NCBI GenBank assembly: GCA_947476195.1
Contig: CANJPT010000034.1
Coordinates: 1 to 38,263 of the forward strand
Direction of reading: 5' to 3'
DNA: 38,263 bases
Origin: Lewinellaceae bacterium
Lineage (GTDB): Bacteria > Bacteroidota > Bacteroidia > Chitinophagales > Saprospiraceae
Both the position numbers and the translations under genes were made by a program. Below, piece by piece: positions 25,980 through 35,500 of this stretch. Every line of letters starts with the position of its first letter. Positions within the stretch are counted from its first letter, which is position 1. The notes beneath the pieces were generated by a model. The model searched no databases. It saw only the letters and a program-made list of their open reading frames with translations, and was not told the DNA's origin.

Positions 25980-26034
25980 GGCAAATTAGCAGGGGGCAAA
26001 TTGGCAATCAGCCAATTAGCCCCTTGCTAACTTG
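25980..26034. terminator. Bidirectional hairpin between convergent genes
   Basis: GCAAATTAGCAGGGGGCAAA (from 25981) onward pairs imperfectly with GCCAATTAGCCCCTTGCTAA (from 26011), about 22 of 25 positions around an AATCA loop. It lies between the stop codons of the T9SS gene (25973) and lpxB (26027). Its right arm supplies the TAG stop codon and last codons of lpxB. The layout suits two-way termination, and the word composition (GCAAATTAGC / GCCAATTAGC) marks it as one of the palindromic word repeats of this window. Confidence 0.7.
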
Positions 26035-27145
26035 CTACTTTCAAAATCGCGTTTGCAGCTCTTGCTGAGGCGCCGCCGCCGCCCAGACGTTCGCGGAGTT
26101 CGGCATAGCCGGCCCGTAGTTCCACTGATTTTATAGGGTTCAAAATTTCAGTTAGCGCAGCGTAAAGATTTTCCCTGTTTAATTCATCCTGAATCAGCTC
26201 CTGAACCATTGGTCTGTCCATGATCAGATTCACCAGCGATATATATTTCACTTTTATCAGCTGCTTGGCTATGGTATAGGAAAGCCAATTGCCGGCATAG
26301 CACACCACTTGTGGCACGTCCAACAAAGCTGTCTCGAGTGTAGAGGTGCCCGATTTTACAAGGGCCGCATTTGATTCCCGCAACACTTCATAGGTCTGAC
26401 CACGCACGAGTCGGACTTTGGGATACTGCTCCAAAAATTGCTGATAATACGCTATAGACAAGGAGGTCGCTCCTGCAATTACAAATTCATAGGCAGGAAA
26501 ATCATCGGTCACCTCCAACATCCTTGGTAAAATACGACTTACCTCCTGTTTCCTGCTTCCTGGGAGAAGTGCGATCTGGTTGGTTAATGGTAGATTGGTT
26601 ATTGGTGATTGGGCTACACTTACGGCTCCAGCAGCCCCGAACTCCCCAAGTTCATCCAGCAGCGGATGACCAACGAACTCGGCTTCAATCCCGTATTTTC
26701 GAAAAAAATCCTGCTCAAAAGGAAGGATAACCAGCAATTTGTCGACATCACGACGGATGGCATGAGCCCTAGAAGCGTGCCAGGCCCACAACTGAGGGGA
26801 AATATAATATACGACCGGAATATGCTGCTCCTTTGCCCATTGTGCTATACGCAGGTTAAAGCCCGGATAATCAATCAGCACCAGCGCATCAGGTTTAAAT
26901 CTGAGGATATCCTGCTTACAAAAAGCAAGGTTAAACAGGATTGTACGAATGTTTTTTGCCACCTCTACAAAGCCCATGAATGCCAGTTCACGGTAATGTT
27001 TCACCAGTGTTGCACCTGTGTTTTGCATCAGATCGCCGCCCCAAACCCTGCAAGAGAGCCCGGTTTGTTGGGCATAGAGCTCCTTTAATAAATTGGATCC
27101 ATGTAGGTCGCCAGAAGCTTCTCCGGCTATGAGGTACAATCGCAT
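26027..27145 (-). CDS. lpxB: Lipid-A-disaccharide synthase
   Basis: 372 aa GT19 glycosyltransferase that joins UDP-2,3-diacylglucosamine and lipid X to form the lipid A disaccharide at the inner membrane. Motifs: MRLYLIAGEASGDLHGSNLL (N-terminal), GDLMQ, VLIDYPGFNLRIA, YYISPQLWAWHASRAHAIRR, ILPFEQDFFRKYGIEAEFVG followed by HPLLDE, IALLPGSRKQEV, and VKSGTSTLETALLDVPQVV. The length is normal. Two oddities: a DNA word repeat (26574-26613) encodes SPITNLPLTNQ just before IALLPGSRKQEV, where related proteins usually have a short loop; and the stop codon lies inside an intergenic hairpin. A candidate promoter is at 27287-27315. It is isolated from other lipid A genes in this window. Confidence 0.97.
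   Translation of the reverse strand: MRLYLIAGEASGDLHGSNLLKELYAQQTGLSCRVWGGDLMQNTGATLVKHYRELAFMGFVEVAKNIRTILFNLAFCKQDILRFKPDALVLIDYPGFNLRIAQWAKEQHIPVVYYISPQLWAWHASRAHAIRRDVDKLLVILPFEQDFFRKYGIEAEFVGHPLLDELGEFGAAGAVSVAQSPITNLPLTNQIALLPGSRKQEVSRILPRMLEVTDDFPAYEFVIAGATSLSIAYYQQFLEQYPKVRLVRGQTYEVLRESNAALVKSGTSTLETALLDVPQVVCYAGNWLSYTIAKQLIKVKYISLVNLIMDRPMVQELIQDELNRENLYAALTEILNPIKSVELRAGYAELRERLGGGGASARAANAILKVAS
26574..26613. repeat. ATTGGT word repeat inside lpxB
   Basis: The plus strand reads GATCTGGTTGGTTAATGGTA then GATTGGTTATTGGTGATTGG, a run of ATTGGT/GGTTA words. On the minus strand it encodes ITNLPLTNQ, in frame, within a surface loop of LpxB. It shares words with the intergenic repeats at 24032-24096. 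Confidence 0.65.
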
Positions 27146-27286
27146 AATCAGTAAAAAAACGCGGGAACTGCTTTAGGCTGATTCCATTAGCTTAGGGAAA
27201 GATGTTAGTGGGTATCCACTTTCCTTAAGTCACCTACATCAGAGTAAAAGCGGCTACTGCTATTATCAAAACACGCTTCAATTTGA

Positions 27287-27315
27287 CAAAGATATAAGTA
27301 TGCCTTTTTGAGCAA
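27287..27315 (-). promoter_or_regulatory. Bacteroidota-type promoter upstream of lpxB
   Basis: On the minus strand TTG (27315-27313) is followed 18 bases later by TATCTTTG (27294-27287). This fits the Bacteroidota sigma-ABfr pattern TTG, about 19 bases, TAnnTTTG. It lies about 140 bases upstream of the lpxB start at 27145. The match is exact at the -7 box; transcription was not tested. Confidence 0.5.
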
Positions 27316-27334
27316 CTTATTATTTCGCTTTTTT

Positions 27335-27373
27335 GAAAAAAATCGGCAGTCACGCCAAGCGCGACTGCCGATT
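27335..27373 (-). terminator. Rho-independent terminator of the Omp28-like gene
   Basis: A textbook hairpin: on the minus strand AATCGGCAGTCGCGC, a TTG loop, then GCGTGACTGCCGATT and a TTTTT tail (27336-27340). The outer 11 bp pair perfectly (27341-27351 with 27363-27373). It lies 47 bases beyond the stop at 27420. Confidence 0.93.
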
Positions 27374-27419
27374 ATAAGAAACTTCTTAGGCTTTAAAGCC
27401 TAGGAGATGTAGCAAAAAA

Positions 27420-29288
27420 TTACTTCACAACGATCCACTGGGTTTGAGCAACACCCTCTTTGCTTTGCAATACCACACGGTAGCTACCTGTAGCAAGTTT
27501 GGTGGCGTTCATCACTACGCGATTTTCACCGGAAGGAAGTTCGCCAAGCAGTTGCGACTGCACCAATGCGCCCTCAGCGCTGTAAACGCGAAGTTCAATG
27601 TTTTGTGCAGTTTCAAGGCCAAAACGAACCTCTGCGAAGTCGCGGGTTGGGTTTGGCACCAGGTTGAATACGCTGAGTGTCAATTCTTTTGTACCAACCG
27701 TAGATGTAACGTTTACATTGTCAACAAAAAGGTTGTTGCCGTAGCCGCTTACTCCTGTAAAACGGATAAGGATCTCATGGCCATTGAATGGTGTGATATC
27801 CACTTCATTTGGAGCCCATTGGCCGGCAACTGGCACAAATGCAGTAGTAATAGCCGGCGCTGTAGCCAGATCAAGATTTTCCAGATAAAATACCTGAGAC
27901 CAAGTTTGGCCACAATCAGTAGATACCTCAACGCGTAGGCCGTCATAATCAACGGTGCTATACGGAGCATATGCGTGATCGAAGGTCAATGTGCTGGTAC
28001 CGGTAGCAGCAGTCAGGTCGAGCTTTGGCGTGTGCAAGTATGTATCTGAACCCTTAGGGATATCGTACATATTGCAACGAGCCGAACGAGAGCTACCTGA
28101 ACCTGCATTAGTTGCAAGTTTCCAACCATTCGCACCTGCATTAATTGACGACCAACCTGTAGGAGGGAACGCTGCACTTTGGAAAGTATTGGCGAAAGGC
28201 AGTGCAGAAGCAGGATCAATTGCTGCAAGCACTTTGATAGTAGACGTTCCACCAACCAGATTGGTTTGGATGCCAAGATTTGAGCTGATAACAGCAACCT
28301 CAATGCTTACTGTTCCAGCAGCAGTGATTACGATGTCTGTAAGTTGTACGTCCTCTGAAGCACCAGCAGCAAGACTACCTGTCCAGTTCAGATCTGTCCA
28401 AGTAGTAGCTGGGAGCTTGCGGTAGCGCAAAAGGGCATTCGTAAGCGTACCATTACCATTGTTGTTAATGGTGAAAGATGGCGAAAAGCCTGAAGCGCAA
28501 GCAAATATATTTTCATTAGGGACTGTAGCACCCAGACCAGGAATGCCCGGAGTCAAAGGCTCCGAACGAACAGACTGGAAAACCTCTTTCGTAGCATCAT
28601 TTTGCAGGAAAGCAGCTACACTCAATTGATTCAGATCGTAGAAGTTAGCGAGTTTCCATTTGAATGAATAGCTCTTCGTTTCGCCGGCAGTGAAGTTACC
28701 TGTATTGGTACCATCCGTGTTAGGCAAGGTTTTGCGCATAATCTGGAAGAACCCTGTCTCTCCATTGCTACCTGGAGGTGCATTGAAAAAGATATTGTCT
28801 TCTACAACTACCGTACGGAGGCGAAGTGTACCAGTTAATGCAACATCTGAAGTCACTGCAACATTGATAAATACCGAGTCAAAAGTGGCATTAAAATGAT
28901 GCGCAGCAGTAATTGTTACCGGGGTAAGGTTGTTGTACTCTGCAGCAATGGAGGCAGATGTCAAATTGGACAATGGAAAAACTTCCACTGATCCACCTTG
29001 GCGACCATTAGGCACACCTGTAACTCCGTAGTATGATACGCGAGGAGCTACGTCGGTTTGGGTTTGAGCATTCATTGGATCAACCCCTGGCCAGTTTGTC
29101 TGCCACTTGATTGGAGTAATGTACTGCAAGTTGGCATCAATGGTAGCATTGAAGCCAGGATTTGCTGCAGCGCATGGACCACACGAAGCATTTGTAAACT
29201 CCTCTACAAGCACGCGACGCAGGTGTTGTGCCGATACAGAGAACGTGCACAAAAGGGCGATAGCAAGAATAGATAACTGTCTCATCAT
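27420..29288 (-). CDS. Omp28-like thioredoxin-fold T9SS protein
   Basis: 622 aa from the ATG pair at 29288/29285; a TTG further upstream (29297) is also in frame but less likely. The signal peptide MMRQLSILAIALLCTFSVSA is followed by an Omp28-like domain (about 22-230) opening RRVLVEEFTNASCGPCAAAN, with the CxxC pair Cys36 and Cys39 in a CGPC context as in thioredoxins, and YYGVTGVPNGRQGG, a thioredoxin-like cis-Pro region. Residues about 240-360 are an Ig-like region; 361-520 is a choice-of-anchor J-type domain (PFANTFQSAAFPPTGWSSIN ... NNLFVDNVNV). The T9SS sorting domain covers 541-622 (LVPNPTRDFAEV, VYSAEGALV, LATGSYRVVL, TQWIVVK). A surface thiol-disulfide or redox role is possible but unproven. 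Confidence 0.9.
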   Translation of the reverse strand: MMRQLSILAIALLCTFSVSAQHLRRVLVEEFTNASCGPCAAANPGFNATIDANLQYITPIKWQTNWPGVDPMNAQTQTDVAPRVSYYGVTGVPNGRQGGSVEVFPLSNLTSASIAAEYNNLTPVTITAAHHFNATFDSVFINVAVTSDVALTGTLRLRTVVVEDNIFFNAPPGSNGETGFFQIMRKTLPNTDGTNTGNFTAGETKSYSFKWKLANFYDLNQLSVAAFLQNDATKEVFQSVRSEPLTPGIPGLGATVPNENIFACASGFSPSFTINNNGNGTLTNALLRYRKLPATTWTDLNWTGSLAAGASEDVQLTDIVITAAGTVSIEVAVISSNLGIQTNLVGGTSTIKVLAAIDPASALPFANTFQSAAFPPTGWSSINAGANGWKLATNAGSGSSRSARCNMYDIPKGSDTYLHTPKLDLTAATGTSTLTFDHAYAPYSTVDYDGLRVEVSTDCGQTWSQVFYLENLDLATAPAITTAFVPVAGQWAPNEVDITPFNGHEILIRFTGVSGYGNNLFVDNVNVTSTVGTKELTLSVFNLVPNPTRDFAEVRFGLETAQNIELRVYSAEGALVQSQLLGELPSGENRVVMNATKLATGSYRVVLQSKEGVAQTQWIVVK

Positions 29289-29322
29289 GTTTAGCAATTT
29301 TATAGTTGGTGAAAAGTACCGG

Positions 29323-29330
29323 CAAATGTA
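29323..29330 (-). promoter_or_regulatory. Candidate -7 promoter box of the Omp28-like gene
   Basis: On the minus strand TACATTTG matches the TAnnTTTG consensus exactly and lies 35 bases before the start codon at 29288. A TTG box at the usual 17-23 base spacing was not found, so support is partial. Confidence 0.4.
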
Positions 29331-29474
29331 ATCAAGACTTCAAGTAACTTAATTTTTTTGGTCAAAATTGTCGTTGGCTGTCATTCCATTGGTCTAAAAG
29401 ACACTTTCTTTTATGCACGATTTGCACTTTTAAATTTATTTCCGCAATTTGATCTTCACGCAACGACGCTTATC

Positions 29475-29529
29475 AGGCCGGGTGTATTGTTATTCTGGGT
29501 GGGGACAAACCCCACCCCCTACCGGGCCT
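29475..29529 (-). terminator. GC-rich hairpin at the end of the 2734-residue gene
   Basis: Nested inverted repeats around the stop codon at 29519: the inner stem GGTGGGG/CCCCACC (29498-29504, 29510-29516) and the outer arms AGGCCGGGT/ACCGGGCCT (29475-29483, 29521-29529; one mismatch). There is no T-tract, so it may be a processing or stability hairpin, or an interspersed palindrome, rather than a terminator. Confidence 0.5.
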
Positions 29530-32500
29530 GAATCATCTTCTTAGTAGCACTATCCGTAGCCGTTTCCAACTTGTAGTACAGCAATCCAGTTGTATTGATC
29601 AGCGCACGATCGAGCGAGATGCTATTCTCGCCTTTCGCAAACTGGCCTTTTTGTTGGTACACGACCCTACCCGTTTCGTCAAACACCGATAACGTTGCTT
29701 CAGCTGCATCTGGAAGGTAGAAACCAATCAAAGTCTTGTTCACAAACGGATTTGGCTGGTTCTGGTACAACTCGAAACCTACCCCTGAGATCGTCTTGCC
29801 GTCGAAACGGAAAGCCACACCGAGGCGTGACATTAGGTCATTGGCTGCGTACGCCTCAGCTCTGGTGATCGAGCCAGATACGCCCAGCATCTGGCTCAAC
29901 TTGCCAGCTTTCTCAGCCCGAAAACGTACTGTGAACGACTGTGCTCCGTCAATCGAAACCGACATAGCATTTTCTGGCAACAGGTTGAAGTTGTTAACTG
30001 AAACATTCTCCCCCTCAACGATACCAATGGCCGTCAATCCATCAAGGGCTAAAGTGAACTGAAAGCCCTTGAGATCCTGGGCAGATTTGAAAGTTACCTC
30101 AAAGGTCTCTCCCGCTTTTACGTCGCGGTCCTGGACCTCGAACAGGGCCGTCCCAACAGTCCGCTCTTCCGCCTGTATCGTGGCATTCGCCACCGCGGAA
30201 TAGTTCACATCCCCAATTTTAACACCCATGAAATTTTCATACATGTGGTTCGTCAAAGCAGCGGCAATCGAAATAGTTTCGGGGAATGTCGTCGCAAATG
30301 GGTTATTTGAATTTGGGAAGACGAAGCCATGGTCTACAAAACGCCATGAATTGTTGTTAGGAAGGTCGGTGTATATACCCAGAATCAACTTGCGGAGCTC
30401 TACAATGTCAAATGTAGTGATTGAACCAGACTTGTTGGCGTCAGCAGCGATTATTTTGTACGGCGAGTCCAATGATTCAATAGCAAGAATATGCTTAGAG
30501 ATCAACACCAGATCGTAGGTAGTAACTCCATTGAGCGGATTGTCATTTTTCTCTGGTGCAATCGTAAAGTTGGCATCAAGTGAAAGATGGTTCATCACCT
30601 GGTACACACCGTCCTGATCGGTAAGGTCAAAGTAAGAATATGGCGGTGCAAAGGTACTAGTACCTGCTATTTGTACCGTCACTTCTTCCACCCCTGCAGC
30701 CATTTCGGTCTCCAATCGACCTCCAACATTGATGTGACCGCTTGTAGGGCAGGTATTCAAATTATCCTGAACAATCACATAAGTTTCACAATAATCAGCA
30801 TTACCTGCGGCGTCTATAGACCAGATCTCCACACATTGAGTGCCAAGTTCCGTACAATCGAACGTCACGTTTGTAATTGGATTGCCGTTGTTATCCACAG
30901 GGAACCCAATTCCGGTGCCACACTTGCGAACACCGATCTTCAATTGAGCAGCAGGGGTACAGTTATCTTCTGTATACTGCAGGAAATCAGATGCCCACAA
31001 CTGTATCATCCCGGTAGGCATAATGTTTACACTCAGACCATTCAGACATACAATGGTTGGTGCTTTGCAGTCTTTAATCGTGAAATTATATTCGCAAACC
31101 GATTGGTTGCCACAACCATCCTGTAAGATCCACTTGATTTTGTGCGTTCCATACGGAAATTCCGGTATGGAATAAGCATTCGGAGATTGTGTCGTATTCC
31201 AACGCACAGAAAAGCTCTTTTTGGTGCCTGTAACATTGAGGTGCTGCTCCAGCGCAAACTGGTAGGTTTGATTGGTGGGTAGCCCCCTGTTGTCAAATGC
31301 CCGCGGTGTACCTCCTCCAAAATTAGGGGTATTTACATTGCCAAAATAAACAATCCCTGGCGGTGGTGGGTTCAGGCTGTTCACGACAGTTTCCATCGTT
31401 CCATCCTGGTCGAGGTCGAGGAAAAGCAGGTAATTTGCCATAATATTCGAACCTGAGCAAACGTCTCGACCTGCGATTGCAAGATCAGCCGGACCTTCGC
31501 AGAGGTTATGCGTTTGTATTGTATTGTCCCACCATTCAGTATCATTCCATTGGCCTGTACTATTGACCGTTATATCGCAGATGCTGGTATCAGAAGGGCA
31601 ATGATCCAATTTGGGTGCCTTACCATCTAGGATTTTAATAATCTGCTTATACTGGTAGCAATTGGCATTGGCTTGCCAAAAGGTGCAATAGTCTGTTGCA
31701 GCCGGGTCACTTGGACTTATTTTGACAACTGTTGATTTCCAGGGCGGCAAAGTACCACAAGCTGAAACAGTAGGACCCTGCAGGTTTGCTATATTGTTGG
31801 TGTTTACGTTCGGGCTCGGATTTGGCACGTAAATACAGCCCAGATTCGGATTGTACGTACACCAGTTAATGACAGTCCAGTTCCGTTCTATCTTGAAGCA
31901 TGCATCAGGCACTACCGTGAATATTTCATCTTCGTAGCTAATACCCAAGAGTTCACAATCCTCGCCAAAAAACTTAGGCCCATCATATCGGGCCGAATCG
32001 TCGCACACGGTTACAATTACATCGTTCGGGAATCGCAGGAAATAATCCTGCAGGTAAGTTACCACTACCCGTTGAGTACACTGACTGCTTTGTCCCTGGC
32101 AGTCAAATGCCCTGAAAGTTCGGGTGATCGTACCCTTGTTGCAAACGGTATCAAACAAGGCGTAATTTACCGAGTGTGTCAGACCTTCCTGGCCCTGATA
32201 AATTTTTGTATCGTCCAGACAGCAATTGTCGTCAACTGCGGCGATGCCATAGACCCAAAGGCTTGGATCAAAGTTCTCGCAATTGACCGTTACAGCCGCA
32301 GGAGGTAAACAGGAGGGCTTAATCTTGTCCTGTACTGCTGCCTGTACGATGCAATCGTTTGTATTCCCACTACAGTCGGTGACGCGGAAGGTAACCATGA
32401 TTATCTCGCCTACATCCCGGCAATTGAAACTCACGGTTGACTCAAAGCCTGCACCACGCGATACCGTAAATTCTTCCAGGCAACAGTTATCGTAAGAGCC

Positions 32501-35500
32501 ATTGTCAAAAGTCGAGGCATTCACCACTGCTTCACCGTTGTCGGTGAGCGCTACTGTGGTGAACTGGTCGCATACAGCTACAGGTGGAATAAGATCTTGA
32601 ACGATGAGCTTGAATGAACAGGTTGTGTTATTCCCACAATCGTCTTCAGCCATATATGTTACCGTCTGGGTGCCAATCTGCAGACAAGGCGTAGAGCCAA
32701 ATGCTGCCATTGTATCCCGGTTCCACCAGTTATTCCCTGGAAAATCCTGGAGTGTTCCTCCAAAGGTATACGAGCCGGTTTGTTCTCCAGTGCTGGGATC
32801 AAAGGTCACGATTGTCCCGCCGATATTGTTCACGCGGGAGCACTCGTCTTTGATGATGATATTTGGAAGATCAATCGTACCACAGCAAGTGAATGGATCT
32901 ACCGACACCGTTTTGTTGGGCGGACAGGTCATTGCCGGGCCTTGCTTATCCTCCACTTTGATGAGCTGTTCGTACTTAATAACGCCTGTTGCGCAGGCGT
33001 TAAGGGCGGTCCATTTTCGGTTAATCTTGTAAGTACCATCACAGACTGGGATGAGTACATCTTTAAATACCCAGTTAAAGTTGCAGCCATCTGGTTTGCC
33101 AAAAACATAGGGATATCCTTGTAAACCCTGGCTTTCAATCCAATCAGGGGATGGATAGGCTGCTGTGCAACCGAAGCTTGGTGCCTGCAGTCCGTCGTAA
33201 AATGGCGGAAACTTCAGGTCGGCCAATGTCGGACGGGTCAAACTGATCGTTTGGATACAAGTAGAGGAGTTACCGCTTGCATCGATGGTCGTCCATTTGC
33301 GCGTAATAATCTTAGTTAAACCCGAAGCACAATCTTTCGGTATTTCCGAGTCGTTGTAAGTCAGGGTAAAGGTCTGACAGTCTGTTACCGTTGGGAGGGC
33401 AGCTGATATTCCCAGAGAATTGAACAGGTAATTGGCGCTAAGATCTGTGGTATTACAAGGCACAGCAAAATTCGTGCACATCAATACAGGAGAGAGTTTA
33501 TCCTCCACTTTAATATTTCCCCAGCATTTGTTTCCACTGACGAGGTGCGTCACGCGCACCTGGTAAGTTTTGCCAATGTCGCTTGTTACCACGGTTCCAG
33601 GTTCCCATGGACCATTACCAAATGGCAAGGTGCGATCTATCTCGACAATATAATCGTCATAGCAGCCATAGGTACCTTCCAGAATATCATCCGGCAAAAT
33701 ATTTTCCGTGCAATCCGCATCGAGTGACAAATACACCAGGTCATTACAAGTTAGACTGGTAGGAGTAGCCACTACATTGACGTATACAGTGATATCCTGG
33801 ATACATCCGGGATCGTTTGGACCAAAAGCTTTGGGTACCCCGCCATTTACGGAATAAACAATTTTGTATTGGCCCACGCCTTGTCCAGGGTTGAATACCG
33901 TAGCCGGCACACCGTTAATGGTAAAGCCCTGGCTTAAAATATTCGCATCGCCGGGCGTACCTGTGAGGGTTACCGGATTTGAAAACAGGCAAAACGCCCC
34001 GTTTAGGTCAGCAGTAATGGTCGGGTTTGGGTATTCGCAGGAGTTTCCAATGCTTACCGTTTGGCCTAAATCATTTCGCACCGTGATAGAGTACCCGATC
34101 GCATCCACATGAAGCCCGGTGAAATAATAATCGCCGCTATTATTTGGATTTTGGGCAAATAGGGTGCCTATCGGAACCAAAGTTGGGGCGTTAGGCGGGG
34201 GAAGGCTAGTGGAAAGGTAAAGTCCATTGACCGCGATCACCGACCAGGTTTGTCCTGCAAGGCTTTCTATTTTGATGGTTTCCCCAAATTGGCCGTCAGC
34301 CAGGGTTGTAGCATTGTTTTTGCAAACGCATGGGTCTGATATGAGGATCTTAGGTGTGCAACGGTCAAAAGGATTGATTGTCACCTGCGCGGTACAGGAT
34401 GAAGTATTCCCGCATGGATCCGTAGCGGACAGCACAACAGACTGCGTAGTACCCTGATGTAAACAGTTGAAGCTAAAGGGACCCGGAGGTGTCACTACGA
34501 GGTTATTCCCCGGTGAACAGTTGTCACTAACCGATTGAAGCAGTTGCGCCTGTGTAACCACAACAATTCCAAAAATATCAAGATTGACGCTAATGTTTTT
34601 ACAGACGATGCTTGGTCCGGAATTATCCGAAACATTGATTGTTTGGGTGTATATTGCGGTATTTCCACAAGCATCGGTCGTTGACCAGGTACGTTTGATG
34701 ATTTGTGATTGTGCACAAGTACCTGGCATACTGGTCTGTGTAAAGCTCACTGGCAGGCCTACCGGAGGTTGAACCGGGAATGATTGACCCTGGTTTACGG
34801 CATCAGGCGTGGCTGAATTGGCTGCTGATGGCCCGCTCCAGGTAAAATTAGCATATACCGTACCATTGCCAAAAAGCCGCAAAGACTGCCCGATGGCTTC
34901 ATTGCCTGTTTCAGACACCCCTATATCAGTGGAAACCATCCCGTTGGCTGGCCCACCAATCGCTGTCATCACGCCTTCATAACTCAGAAACTGCAAAACT
35001 GTACCACCTTTGACAAAAGCAATGCCATCAGATGGACCATTTTCAATACCCGGAATCAGAAAGGCAATGGTGCCATACCCATTGCTTAGGTTGGGGATAA
35101 CGCCTGTAAGCGGCACGTTCAGATAAGTGCCACCCATATTAGCTGTGCTACCGTTGTACAGGAATAGCTCGTATCCGCTGCCCAGGTTGGTACCGGCGCG
35201 TCCAGCAATCTCAATAAATTCGTTGACATCGTTGCCCGTATTATCGTAGTGTATTTCATTGATCCAGACGGGCCCGTTGATAATACCGGCAGGATCGCAG
35301 GCATCTGTACCAATTACGGAAGGGACTGGAGGGATCGGATCATTACAAGAGATCGTGATATTAGCTGGCTTGGGCGTCAGTACTGGCGCATCCGTATCGG
35401 TTACGGTGATCACCTGTGTGTGGGTGTTTTGGTTGTTACAAGCATCAGACAAGGTCCATTTACGGGTGACGATGCGAGATCCGGCACACTGGCCCGGCAC

